Shown piece by piece: positions 1 to 9,236 of a DNA stretch of 64,000 nt. This DNA is from JBGOTP01 sp963717075 (GTDB lineage Bacteria > Acidobacteriota > Vicinamibacteria > Vicinamibacterales > CAVVIG01), in the NCBI GenBank assembly GCA_963717075.1, contig CAVQVI010000027.1:186001-250000 (forward strand). The letters are read 5' to 3'. Position 1 is the first letter of the stretch; each line of letters opens with the position of its first letter. A program made the translations under genes and the position numbers. The notes below the pieces were generated by a model that made no database searches, had not been told where the DNA came from, and saw only the letters and a program-made list of their open reading frames with translations.

Positions 1-626
1 TCATCGCTGCGGTGGGCTATCGCGCGGTCGCCGCTCTCGGCTCGACGCTGCGCTGGCGCACGGACGGCCTGGAGCACTTCGACGTGGTTGTCGGCCGGCG
101 GGCGCCAGCCGATCATGGTCTTCTGGCACGCACGCATTCTGCCCGCCACTTACTACTTCAGACAGCCGCGGCATCGTCGTCATCACGAGCGAGAACTTCG
201 ACGGCGAGTGGATTGCGGGCATCATCAGGCGGTTTGGCTATGGAACGGCCCGCGGATCGACCTCGCGTGGCGGACCGAAGGCCCTCCTGCAGCTGAAGCG
301 CGACATGGCGGCCGGCAAACCGGCCGGGTTCACCGTGGATGGACCGCGCGGGCCGGCCCGGGTCGCCCAGCCAGGTGCGCTCTGGCTCGCCAAGGCGACC
401 GGCAATCCGGTGTTGCCGTTCCATCTCGAGGCGAATCGGTACTGGAGCGTGAAGAGCTGGGACCGCACGCAGATCCCCAAACCGTTCGCGACCGTCGGCG
501 CTTGTCATGGGCGAGCCGTTCGATGTGCCCGGCGACGCGGACGACTCCGGGATCGAGTCCGCTCGGCGGTTGCTCGAACAGCGACTCGCGGCACTGGAGC
601 AGCGCGCGCTCTTGCTGCTTTCGTAG
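1..626 (+). CDS. DUF374 lysophospholipid acyltransferase family protein (5' partial, frameshifted)
   Basis: The gene runs in from the left edge, so its start is missing. Pieces in different frames join into one DUF374-type protein: an N-terminal piece with WRTDGLEHFD, then PIMVFWHARIL (the expected HxR-like acyltransferase motif region), VITSENFDGEWIAGIIRRFG, the RGSTSRGGPKAL segment and FTVDGPRGPARVAQPGAL, ending in a leucine-rich tail. Known members are membrane-associated acyltransferases of lipid A or phospholipid metabolism. Frame changes fall near 85-110, 160 and 500. The gene converges on the M20 peptidase, with only 27 bases between the two stop codons. The family call is firm; the acyl acceptor is unknown. 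Confidence 0.7.
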
Positions 627-653
627 TTCGGGAAGGAGTGCTCCAGGCCGAAT

Positions 654-2092
654 TTATTTCGCTCGCGCCATTGCCACGACGACGTTCCACGAGAAGCGGA
701 CGAACCGATGAAGCTCTGATTCGAGAATCCGTTCCTGATCGCTGTGGGCGCCATAGCCCTTCGGGCCATCCTCGATGTCCGCGGCAGGGCCCAACTCCGT
801 AACACTGCAGTCCGATGGAGCGCGTCTGCGCCATGTCGGTCGCACCAGTACCCATCGTCGGCAACGTCACCGTGTCGTAGTCTTGCGCAACAAAGGTTTG
901 GATCGTCCGGAAGGCCTCTGAATCGAGCTGCGCCGTGGGCGCAATTGGCCGGCCCGCGCGAGTCTCGTATCGAACGGTCACGGCCGGATCGTTGATGATC
1001 TTGCGGACGGTCTCGAGAAACTGTGCAGGATCTTCATCGGGGACCATGCGGACGTCCACGGTTGCCTTCGCTTCCGATGGGATGACGTTCACTCGATAGC
1101 CGCCTTGCACAATGGTGGGCGACAGCGAGGTTCGCAGCATCGACGCGTAGCGTGGCTCGTGCTCGAGGAAGTAGTCGTCCGCTGCGGCGGCCTCCGGAGT
1201 GCCGGGCGTCAGCACCGCCAGGAAGCGGGCCGCGTCCGGACCGGAGGAGATCTGCGCCATTCTGGTGAAGAATTCCCGCGTCGTTGGATTGAGACGAATC
1301 GGGGGCCGCCAGGCGCCGAGCGCAGTGAGCGCGGCCGACAGATGCGCGATGGCGTTGCCTTTGAGTGGCACTGACGCGTGCCCCGCCGGCCCCACCGCCG
1401 TCAGCTCGATCGCCCGCCGAACCTTCTCGGCCGCCTGCACCGAGGCGTATTGCACCTTCCCGGCGATGCGCGATACCCCGCCGCCTTCCGCGAAGCAGTC
1501 ACTCGGCCCGAATGTCCGCAGCGTGCTCCGACGTCATGAAGTCGATGCCCACACCTGTCGTGCCTTCCTCGCCGGACTCCGCCAGAAAAATCACATCACG
1601 ATCGAGGGGAACGTTGAGGCGCTTGAGTTCGAGCAGCAGCATGAGGCCGGCGACGACGTGCGGTTTGTCGTCGAGCGAGCCGCGGCCGTAGACGTAGCCG
1701 CCATCCCGTGTTGCGCTGAAGGGAGGGAACGTCCATTTCTTGGGATCCACTGTCACCACGTCGGTGTGGCCCATATAGAGGATGGGCTGCTTCTTCCCAT
1801 TGCCCTTCAGCCGGGCAACAAGGTTGGGCCGACTGGGATCGCGGGCGAAGATCTGGACCGGGATCCCTTCTTTTTCGAAGACCTGCTTGAGGTAGTTCGT
1901 GACGGCGACTTCGTTACCGGGCGGATTGCTCGTGTCGAGCCGGAGGATCGCCTGGAAGTGTCGCATGGTCTCGTCTTGGAGCCCCGTCCAGTCAGGCTCC
2001 CGACGATCCTGCGCGATCGCGACGGCTGACCAGACGGCGATGGCAGACAGCGTCAGCGGCCAACCATGACGACGGGCTTTTTCGCCAATCAT
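654..2092 (-). CDS. M20/M25/M40 family secreted metallopeptidase (two frameshifts)
   Basis: This zinc-dependent amidohydrolase/carboxypeptidase-type exopeptidase starts at the ATG of MIGEKARRHGW, which opens a signal peptide ending near AIAQDR. Family landmarks follow in order: LDTSNPPGNE, the metal-binding YMGHTDVV, the bridging Asp in YGRGSLDDKPH, and the catalytic Glu pair in LAESGEEGT. The dimerisation domain contains the typical VGPAGHASVPLKGNAIAHL. The frame breaks near 1499, just after the ADIRAE segment, and again near 800 close to the C-terminus, which ends in VAMARAK. The length of about 475 residues is normal, so the breaks look like sequence errors. The substrate is unknown. Confidence 0.8.
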
Positions 2093-2104
2093 TGGGTGGG
2101 ACGA

Positions 2105-2332
2105 TACACCAGATCGTGCGCGACAGGACCAGATGGTCCGCACGGCCCCTGAGGCTCTCTGGGTCGTCTCTGGTCACGAGCGGCGCGGCTTCGAGAACGG
2201 CCGTTGTGACGATCAGGTAATCGGCTGGTTCCCGGAGGCCGGCTGGCAATTCGGCGGCCTTGGCAGCAACAGCGAGCGTCAGCGCGAATATTTCCGCCCG
2301 TGGCGCTGCCAATGCGTCGCGCAGCCAGTCGA
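2105..2332 (-). pseudogene. VapC-like PIN-domain toxin, C-terminal remnant
   Basis: On the minus strand this reads WLRDALAAPRAEIF, then AAELPAGLREPADYLIVTTA and APLVTRDD, ending near SRTIW. That is the C-terminal half of a VapC ribonuclease, with the PADxLI Asp and the TRD Asp. The N-terminal half with the first acidic residues is absent. The break falls where the dispersed repeat beginning GACAATAGG starts at 2333. No VapB partner is visible. This remnant and the repeat fill the otherwise empty interval between the peptidase and the next gene. Confidence 0.6.
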
Positions 2333-2350
2333 GACAATAGGAAACAATAG
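2333..2350 (+). repeat. GACAATAGG dispersed repeat, copy 1 (left end only)
   Basis: The sequence GACAATAGGAAACAATAG matches the left end of a repeat found at eight places in the window. Only the first 18 bases or so are kept here. It directly abuts the truncated VapC remnant. Confidence 0.6.
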
Positions 2351-2416
2351 ACAGGACAGTCCGCACAGCGTGACCAAGCGGACGCGTAGCCGCGTGGCGG
2401 CCAAGGTGTCTCCGTT

Positions 2417-3556
2417 ATGAACGCACGACTCATCGGTCTGACGATGTTCGGTGTTGGTGCAGTCGGCCTTGTCGTGACCCTCGCGCAGGGGAGAGGTTCA
2501 ACGCTCCAGGCTCCGCGAGGCGTGCCCACCTTCGAGGTGGATCCATCGTGGCCGGCCAAGCTACCGAGTGGTTGGGTCATGGGTGTGCCATCGTGGGTGG
2601 CGGTCGATCGCCACGATCACGTGTGGGTACTCCATCGGCCCCGGACCTTACCGCCACAGGAACGATCGAAGGCCGCGCCGCCGGTGTTGGAGCTCGACAC
2701 TCGGGGGAAGGTGGTGCGCGCGTGGGGTGGGCCATCCGACCGGTATGACTGGCCGGACATCGAGCATGGCATCTTCGTCGATCATCACGATCACGTCTGG
2801 ATCGGCGGGATCAATCCGATCGCCGGTGCGGAGGGATCGCAGCGATCGGATGACATGCTGCTGGAGTTCACCAGAACGGGCGAACTGATTCGCCAGATCG
2901 GAGGCCGAGATACCAGCGGTGGAAATCGCGACACGAAGAACCTGAAGCGGCCCGCCGACGTGTTCGTCCATCCCACAACCGGTGACCTCTTCGTGGCCGA
3001 TGGATACGGAAATACACGCGTGCTGGTGCTCGACGCACGGACCGGCGCCTTCAGGCGGATGTGGGGAGCCTTCGGCAACGTTCCCGTCGATGCGCCGGCT
3101 CTCCCGCCGGGCGCCAGGCGGCCGGTGCCGCCCCTCTTGACCGAGGGGCCTGGCCCGGATCAATTCGACGTGGTGCACGCGCTCACAGTGTCGAAGGACG
3201 GGTTGGTGTATGTCGCTGACCGGCAGCATCGCCGCATCCAGGTGTTCACGCTCGATGGCAGATACCTCACGCAGACCTTCATCAATCGGAACAGCCCGTA
3301 CCCGCGAACGGGCGGCGGCCTGGCGTTCTCACGGGACGCAGCGCAACGCTTCATGTACGTCTCCGACTTCGACAACGGTCAGGTCGTCATCGTCGAACGC
3401 CGGACGCTCGAGACCGTCGGGAGGTTCGGGAATCGCGGCGCACGGCCCGGGGACTTCCAGAGCCTGCACAACCTCGCGACCGATTCGAAGGGCAACCTCT
3501 ATACGGCGGAAGTTGCCCCTGGGGCCCGCATTCAGAAGTTCTTGTTCAGTCGTTGA
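2417..3556 (+). CDS. Secreted NHL-repeat beta-propeller, peptidylglycine alpha-amidating lyase (PAL)-like
   Basis: A 379-residue protein with an N-terminal signal or anchor segment (residues 5-25) and then NHL-type propeller blades. It resembles the lyase half of eukaryotic PAM, which cleaves peptidyl-alpha-hydroxyglycine to an amide and glyoxylate. Residues matching my recollection of the PAL active site are all present: Arg74 in VLHRPRT, His117 in IEHGIFVD, Tyr197 in VADGYGNTR, His254 in VVHALTVS and His351 in SLHNLATD. The spacing is close to that of rat PAL R533, H585, Y654, H690 and H786. A proline-rich loop is inserted at about 225-240. It is followed on the same strand by the CCW protein and the PHM-like monooxygenase. 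Fold and motif conservation are visible; the substrate is inferred. Confidence 0.75.
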   Translation: MNARLIGLTMFGVGAVGLVVTLAQGRGSTLQAPRGVPTFEVDPSWPAKLPSGWVMGVPSWVAVDRHDHVWVLHRPRTLPPQERSKAAPPVLELDTRGKVVRAWGGPSDRYDWPDIEHGIFVDHHDHVWIGGINPIAGAEGSQRSDDMLLEFTRTGELIRQIGGRDTSGGNRDTKNLKRPADVFVHPTTGDLFVADGYGNTRVLVLDARTGAFRRMWGAFGNVPVDAPALPPGARRPVPPLLTEGPGPDQFDVVHALTVSKDGLVYVADRQHRRIQVFTLDGRYLTQTFINRNSPYPRTGGGLAFSRDAAQRFMYVSDFDNGQVVIVERRTLETVGRFGNRGARPGDFQSLHNLATDSKGNLYTAEVAPGARIQKFLFSR

Positions 3557-3629
3557 ATCCTGGGGGTGAAGCGCGTACGATGATCGATGCCAGCGCGCAC
3601 CAGCGAGGGCAAGACGGCTGAGAGAAACC

Positions 3630-4577
3630 ATGACGATCTCTCGCGAACGCGTGAGGCGGAGAGTGCACAGGGGACAGCCTTTTCTTCCCATGGCACTCAG
3701 GACCATCTGCGTCTCGATGAGCGTCGCCACCATCGTTCCCGACTTCGTCGTTCGCGCACAGGTCCCTGCGGTCAAGTTCGATGTGAGAGCCGCCAAGGGT
3801 CTTGGTGTCTCGCCGGTCTACGAAGGCTGGTATCGGCTCGATGGTGCGATGTATGTCCTGTTCGGGTACTACAACCGCAACCTCGAAGAAGTCGTCGACG
3901 TCCCGATCGGTCCGAACAACAGCATGCAACCAGGTCCGATCGATCAAGCGCAGCCGACCCGATTTTTTCCGGGCCGGCACTACGGCGTCTTTGCCGTAGC
4001 CGTGCCAAAGGATTCCGCGAAGACAGAAGTGAAGTGGGCCCTGACGGTTGCCGGTCAGACGCTCTCCATTCCCGCGTTCCTCGACCCGCTGTATTTCGTT
4101 TTCCCCCAGCGCGAGGACGGCGGAGCCTATCCCGGGAATACTCCTCCGACCTTGAAGCTCGATCCATCAGGCCCGAAGGTTCAAGGTCCCCTCGGAGCGA
4201 CGACGAGCCGAGTGGCGACGGCCGGCCGTCCATTGGCGCTCGACGTCTGGATCTCCGACGATGGTCTGCCACCGCCGCGCGTGCGTGCCGCCAAACCACC
4301 GCCCGGATCCGCGGTCTCCGCACGACCGGAAGGACTGACCGTCAGATGGAGCGTTTACCGGGGTCCCGGCCGCGTCAGCTTCAGCAACCCGACGCCGACG
4401 GTCGAGGACGGACAGGCACGGACCACGGTAACCTTCCAAGAGGCCGGAGAGTACGTGCTGCACGTCCTGGCGATCGATTCACGTTCGGGAACGATGTGCT
4501 GTTGGACGAACGGCTACGTGAAAGTCGTTGTCGGCAATCACGCGAAGGAAGATCTTTCGAATGGAGCGAAACCATGA
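3630..4577 (+). CDS. Secreted 'CCW' protein partnering a copper monooxygenase, function unknown
   Basis: A 315-residue protein; an internal ATG at 3690 (MALRTICVSM) would put a signal peptide right at the N-terminus and may be the true start. The mature part carries YEGWYRLD, FGYYNRNLEEVVDVPIGPNN, QPTRFFPGRHYGVF and a C-terminal beta-rich domain ending GEYVLHVLAIDSRSG followed by adjacent cysteines in MCCWTNG near residues 289-290. Its stop overlaps the next start (ATGA), implying translational coupling to the PHM-like enzyme. A clear paralogue lies beside the second such enzyme at 61564. The family is not one I can name. The vicinal cysteines and the fixed partnership suggest a copper-handling or accessory subunit role, which is inference. 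Confidence 0.7.
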   Translation: MTISRERVRRRVHRGQPFLPMALRTICVSMSVATIVPDFVVRAQVPAVKFDVRAAKGLGVSPVYEGWYRLDGAMYVLFGYYNRNLEEVVDVPIGPNNSMQPGPIDQAQPTRFFPGRHYGVFAVAVPKDSAKTEVKWALTVAGQTLSIPAFLDPLYFVFPQREDGGAYPGNTPPTLKLDPSGPKVQGPLGATTSRVATAGRPLALDVWISDDGLPPPRVRAAKPPPGSAVSARPEGLTVRWSVYRGPGRVSFSNPTPTVEDGQARTTVTFQEAGEYVLHVLAIDSRSGTMCCWTNGYVKVVVGNHAKEDLSNGAKP

Positions 4578-5986
4578 CTCGTGACAGCGTCTACTGTTCG
4601 ATGAGAGCGACCGTTCTCGTCGTCCTCGCCATGGGCATGACGGCGGCTCCGCGTGTCGCATCGGGGCAGGCGTCGCGAACGGCGAATCCAACGCCCACGT
4701 TCGCCAAAGACATCGCTCCGATCTTCCAAGAGAAGTGCCAGGTATGTCACAGACCGGACAACATCGGTCCGATGTCGCTGATGACGTACGCGGAGGTGCG
4801 TCCCTGGATTCGATCGATCAAGGCTCGAGTCGCGAGCCGCGAGATGCCGCCGTGGCATCTGGACCGAGGCGTCGGGATTCAACGATTCATCAATGACCGA
4901 TCGCTAAGCGATCAGGAGATCGACACCATCGTGAAGTGGATCGACGCGGGGGCCCCGCTCGGCGCCGTGGCGGACATGCCGCCGCCCAAGCAGTGGCCGA
5001 GCGGCGATCGGTTCTCCCTCGAGGAGCAGTTCGGTCCGCCCGACCTGATCGTCAGGTCGAAGCCCTGGACGATGTCGCCACAGGCCCCGGACATCCTGTT
5101 CGAGGCGCAGATCGAGCTTGCGGGACTGACCGAGCCGCGGTGGGTGCGGGCGTCCGAGACGAAGCCGTCGCTGAAGGGCCGACGAATCGTACACCATGCC
5201 AACACCTATCTGCTGCGCCCGCAGACGCCGGAGGCCATCGCGGCTGAGCGAGCCGTGCGGGCCGGACAGCCCGGAGCGGATCTGGTGATCGCCGACCGTC
5301 GCAGCGGGCCGACCATCGAACGCGAAGTGTTCACCGAATGGGCCCAGGGCAAAGGCGGGGAGGTCTATCCCGAGAACGTCGGCAAGCTGGTCATGCCGGG
5401 CACGAAGGTCGGATTCCAGATTCACTACCATGCGGTCAGCGAAGAGATCACCGACACGCTGGAAGTAGCCTGGTGGTTCCACCCGAAAGGGAAGACGCCG
5501 AAGTACAGCGCAGAGTTCGCGTCGGTTGGCGCCGTTCCCGGCGGTACCACGTTCGTGCAGATTCCGCCACACACGGTCGTCGAGCATCAGGGGACGACGG
5601 TGCTGCAAGCGCCCGCGATCCTCCACAACTTTCAGCCGCACATGCACTATCGAGGCAAAGCGCAAACCCTCGAAGCGATCTATCCCGACGGTCGTCGCGA
5701 GGTGATCAACCAGGTCACCCGCTACACCAACAATTGGCACATCAACTACATCTACGATCCCGACTACGCCCCGGTCTTCCCCAAAGGCACGGTGCTCTTG
5801 GTGACGTCTGTCCACGACAATACCGCCGCGAACAAGAACAATCCCGATCCCAGGCAGTGGGTGAGTGGCGGCGACCGTACGGTGGACGAGATGGCCCACT
5901 TGAACGAACAGGTCATCTACATCACCGAGGACGACTACCGGCGGATCGTCGAAGAGCGTAAGAAGAGAGCCTCGACGCAGAACTGA
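4574..5986 (+). CDS. Haem c-containing, PHM-like copper type II monooxygenase
   Basis: A 470-residue exported protein starting at the ATG that overlaps the upstream stop. Residues 1-32 form a signal peptide. A cytochrome c domain follows with CQVCH at 55-59 and a likely Met ligand in the MPPW region. The C-terminal two-thirds matches copper type II ascorbate-dependent monooxygenases: VHHANTY (His207, His208) and IHYHAVSEE (His284) fit the CuH site, and QPHMHYRGK (His356, His358) and TVDEMAH (Met440) fit the CuM site. The order and spacing match peptidylglycine alpha-hydroxylating monooxygenase (H107/H108, H172, H242/H244, M314). Known members hydroxylate C-H bonds using O2; the haem could supply the electrons that ascorbate supplies in animals. 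The reading frame also stays open far upstream of this start, but that part has no coding character. Confidence 0.85.
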   Translation: MTRDSVYCSMRATVLVVLAMGMTAAPRVASGQASRTANPTPTFAKDIAPIFQEKCQVCHRPDNIGPMSLMTYAEVRPWIRSIKARVASREMPPWHLDRGVGIQRFINDRSLSDQEIDTIVKWIDAGAPLGAVADMPPPKQWPSGDRFSLEEQFGPPDLIVRSKPWTMSPQAPDILFEAQIELAGLTEPRWVRASETKPSLKGRRIVHHANTYLLRPQTPEAIAAERAVRAGQPGADLVIADRRSGPTIEREVFTEWAQGKGGEVYPENVGKLVMPGTKVGFQIHYHAVSEEITDTLEVAWWFHPKGKTPKYSAEFASVGAVPGGTTFVQIPPHTVVEHQGTTVLQAPAILHNFQPHMHYRGKAQTLEAIYPDGRREVINQVTRYTNNWHINYIYDPDYAPVFPKGTVLLVTSVHDNTAANKNNPDPRQWVSGGDRTVDEMAHLNEQVIYITEDDYRRIVEERKKRASTQN

Positions 5987-6126
5987 GCGGAAGCCGTAGC
6001 GCAAGCAGGAGCAGAACTCAACGAGCGCCCGCAACGACACCCGTCACGACCGGTCCGCGCGCGCACGGCTCCTTGCGCGGCGAGCGGTGCGCCGGCGAGG
6101 GTCCCGCCCCGTGTGCAGCCCGAGGC

Positions 6127-6912
6127 CTATTGCTGGAGGATCGAGCGGTTCAGCCAGAGCATGTTGTCCCAACTGACCGTCTTCTCCGAGCCGTCGAAGA
6201 TCTTGGCGTAGCTGCCGCCGGACCCCTTGAACGAGTACTGCTTCACGCGATCCGGCGGCGACGTCGTGACGTTGCGCAGGATCTCGAGCACCTGTTCCTG
6301 TCTCGAGAGCTGGAAGATCGTCGGGGTCTTGGCCGAGTAGAACTTGACGTCCGTGGGGTTGCTCTTGTTCCCGACGCCCCGTTCGAACTGGATGTGCATC
6401 TCCAACCGCTCGCCGGTGGCGGCGGCGAAGACCCAATCCTGCGATTCCAGGATCGACCCGCCCTTGGCCGATGCCGTCCGCTGCATGGTTGAGGTGGTGG
6501 CCAGAATGTAGTTGCCGAACGGGCCCGGCACATCCGCGGGGTCCTCGGTGAGGCCACCAATTACCAGCTGGGCATTCGCCCCTGCCGCGTCCTTGACCGG
6601 TACTGCCAGGTATACCAGGCGGTTCGAGCCCTTGCCGACCGGCTTGCCGTCGGGGCCGTTGATCGAGACCCGATCCACGAAGATCGCGCGCAGATTGCAG
6701 TCTTTCGCCGCCCCCTGTGTCGACACGTTCATGGACCAGCCCGCGGGAAGGAAGGGCTTGATCCCGGCGTCGTTCACCACGAGATCCAGCTGGAAGCGGA
6801 CCTCGTTGCTGAACTCCACCAGGGTCTCGGCCCGCAGTGTCAACCCGAGGGTCGCTAAGGCGCCGATGCCGAGCCATACCTGAAACCACTTGTGAGCACG
6901 CAGCGTTGTCAT
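6127..6912 (-). CDS. Secreted protein of unknown function
   Basis: 261 residues from the ATG of MTTLRAHKW, with a signal peptide of about 29 residues ending near LTLRAET. The mature part contains EFSNEVRFQLDLVVND, PFLPAGWSMNV, KDCNLRAIFVDRV, NRLVYLAVPVKD and a C-terminal GSGGSYAKIFDGSEK. The central part loosely recalls acetoacetate-decarboxylase-like beta barrels, but I cannot confirm it. The gene is convergent with the copper monooxygenase and divergent from the alpha/beta hydrolase, so it is its own transcription unit. Confidence 0.65.
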   Translation of the reverse strand: MTTLRAHKWFQVWLGIGALATLGLTLRAETLVEFSNEVRFQLDLVVNDAGIKPFLPAGWSMNVSTQGAAKDCNLRAIFVDRVSINGPDGKPVGKGSNRLVYLAVPVKDAAGANAQLVIGGLTEDPADVPGPFGNYILATTSTMQRTASAKGGSILESQDWVFAAATGERLEMHIQFERGVGNKSNPTDVKFYSAKTPTIFQLSRQEQVLEILRNVTTSPPDRVKQYSFKGSGGSYAKIFDGSEKTVSWDNMLWLNRSILQQ

Positions 6913-7074
6913 GTCAGCCTCCGGATCAGGAGTATAGCGGTTCTTTCGAAACATTGATCCGCAAGGCGCGAAACCGCGATAACCTGGACCTGAACGCCGC
7001 CGCCGAGATCGCCGCGCGCGCGGCTGAAGCGGTGGGAGTTGCGCCTTCCGCACCAACTCGAGGGGAGAACGGCC

Positions 7075-9141
7075 ATGAAGAACGCCTGTGTGCTCTGGGG
7101 GATCGTCGCTGCGGTCTCGGTCGTGGCGCCCCGGCCCGGCGAAGCACGCGTCGTGCGCATGACGGTCGAGCAGACGCGTCCCTTCGCCGGGGGGAAGAGT
7201 TTCGACGCCGCCGGGCCGTACGTGCGGCTCGAAGGCACCGCCTTTCTCGAGGTCGACCCGAAAGATCCGCTGAACGCGCTGATCGTCAACCTCGACAAGG
7301 CGCCCCGCAACGCGAAAGGCCTGGTCGAGTTCAGAAGCCGCTTCGTGATCATCCGGCCTGTCGATTTGGCGAAGGGCAACCAGAAGATTCTCTACGGCAT
7401 CAACAACCGCGGGAATCCGATCGAGCTGCGCTTTCACGAGTTTCCGACCCCTGGCGCGGACGGCCCCGAAGGCGGTGACGGCCTGCTGTACCGCCTCGGC
7501 TACACGGTGGTGGACGCCGGGTGGGCCGGCGATGTCGTGAGCACCGAGACGCGCTTCGGCGCCGAGTTGCCGGTGGCTCTTCAGCCGGATGGGCGTCCCA
7601 TCGTTGCGAGAATCCGCGTCGAATACGAGGAGGCGGATCTCAAGGGGTACACCATCCCGGTCAAGGGCAACCCCCGGTTCCGGAGCTACGAGACGGCCGA
7701 CACCGACACGAGCCACTCCGTCTTCACCGTGCGCGATTCAATCGACGGGCAGCGGAAGCGCATCCCGTCGGACAAGTGGGCCTACGGCCGGTGCCCTACG
7801 GGCAAGGCCTCGCTCGTGCCCACGACGCAGGATGTGTGCCTGTTCGACGGCTTTCAGCCCAATGTCATCTACGACCTGACTTATCCAGCGAAAAACCCGT
7901 GGGTGATGGGTCTCGGGTACGCCGTCACGCGCGATATCGCGTCGTACCTGCGCCATGCGGTGAGAGACGACGCGGGTACGCCGAACCCGGTGGCTCGCGA
8001 CACCTCCTCGGTCGGCATCCGCCGCGTGTACGCGACCGGCACTTCGTCGACCGGCATGTACCTGCGGGACTTCCTCTACCTGGGGTTCAACGAGGACGAG
8101 GCGCACCGCAAGGTATTCGATGCCGTTCGCATTCTGATCCCCGGGACCCACCGTTTGTTTGCCAACATCGAATTCGCTGATCCCGACGTCTATTCGCGCC
8201 AGGACGAGCATCCCGACTTCGTGTCGTATTCACATCCGCCCTTGACGTTTGCCGTGACGACCGACCCGGTGTCCGGCGTCCGCGACGGCATCTTGAAGCG
8301 GCCGGCGACGGACCCGCTGGTCATCCAGATCGACAGCGCCAACGAGTTCTGGCAGATGAACGCCTCGCTTAACGTGCACGATGGGCTCGGCAAGCCCGTG
8401 CCGCTGCCGGACAACGTGCGGCTCTACTCGCTGTCGGGTCACTCGCACGGGGGCGCAAGCGGGGTGGCGAACATCCCGACATCGAAGGGTGTCTGCGAGT
8501 ACCCGATCAACGGCGCCAGCAGTTACCAGACGATCGTGCGCGCGCTGCTGGTGGCGCTCGACGAGTGGGCCGATCGCGGCATCGCGCCCCCCCGGAGCCG
8601 GTACGCCGACGTGCGCGACGACACCCTGGCCACCGTGGAGGAGGCGGCGCGAGCGTTCCCGAAGATTCCCGGAGTCAAGTTCCCAACGATGGCAAACAGG
8701 CTGACGCTCCTCGACTTCGGGCCGAAGTTCGGGGCAACCGGAGGATGGCTCAGCACTGTGCCACCCACGCGCGGAAAGGCGTATCAGGTGCTCGTGCCGA
8801 AGCCCGATAGCGACGGGATCGACGCGGGCGGCGTGCGCACCGTGGATGTTGCCGTGCCAGTCGGGACCAACGTCGGATGGAATCTCATCGCCGCGGGTCC
8901 GCGCGGCGGCGACCTGTGCGGCCTGAGCGGCTCGTTCTTTCCCTTCGCCAGAACGAAGGCCGAGCGGCAGGCGAGCGCCGACCCTCGGCCTTCGCTGGAG
9001 GAGCGGTATCGCGACCACGCAGGGTTCGTAAAGGCGGTCGACGCGTCGTCGCGTACGCTCGTGAAGGAGCGGTTCCTGCTCGAGGAAGATGCCCGGCGAC
9101 AGATCGAGGCCGCCAGCAAGAGCAATATCCTGGTGCCCTGA
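7075..9141 (+). CDS. Secreted alpha/beta hydrolase domain protein (Abhydrolase_10 type)
   Basis: 688 residues. The start chosen is the ATG of MKNACVLWG, preceded by a GAGGGGAG ribosome site; a slightly longer in-frame reading lacks one. A signal peptide covers about residues 1-23. The likely nucleophile motif SGHSHGG lies near residue 457, after the long N-terminal region typical of this family; the segment ATGTSSTGMYLR lies earlier. Members are annotated as hydrolases or esterases of unknown substrate. Followed 95 bases later by the lipocalin-like gene on the same strand, so cotranscription is possible. Confidence 0.75.
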   Translation: MKNACVLWGIVAAVSVVAPRPGEARVVRMTVEQTRPFAGGKSFDAAGPYVRLEGTAFLEVDPKDPLNALIVNLDKAPRNAKGLVEFRSRFVIIRPVDLAKGNQKILYGINNRGNPIELRFHEFPTPGADGPEGGDGLLYRLGYTVVDAGWAGDVVSTETRFGAELPVALQPDGRPIVARIRVEYEEADLKGYTIPVKGNPRFRSYETADTDTSHSVFTVRDSIDGQRKRIPSDKWAYGRCPTGKASLVPTTQDVCLFDGFQPNVIYDLTYPAKNPWVMGLGYAVTRDIASYLRHAVRDDAGTPNPVARDTSSVGIRRVYATGTSSTGMYLRDFLYLGFNEDEAHRKVFDAVRILIPGTHRLFANIEFADPDVYSRQDEHPDFVSYSHPPLTFAVTTDPVSGVRDGILKRPATDPLVIQIDSANEFWQMNASLNVHDGLGKPVPLPDNVRLYSLSGHSHGGASGVANIPTSKGVCEYPINGASSYQTIVRALLVALDEWADRGIAPPRSRYADVRDDTLATVEEAARAFPKIPGVKFPTMANRLTLLDFGPKFGATGGWLSTVPPTRGKAYQVLVPKPDSDGIDAGGVRTVDVAVPVGTNVGWNLIAAGPRGGDLCGLSGSFFPFARTKAERQASADPRPSLEERYRDHAGFVKAVDASSRTLVKERFLLEEDARRQIEAASKSNILVP

Positions 9142-9236
9142 CTGGCAGCGTCCGCGTTCTCGCTGCGGTCGGGGGTGCGTGTGTAGCGGCGGCGCGGCTC
9201 GCGCAGGACCTCTCGCACCACCCCACGAAGGAGCGC

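Noticed and set aside
3587..4573. Long N-terminal extension of the first copper monooxygenase
   Set aside because: The frame is open by chance over the CCW gene; the signal peptide and cytochrome domain start at 4574.
4904..6040. 378-residue minus-strand open frame
   Set aside because: Antisense shadow of the first copper monooxygenase; no recognisable domains.
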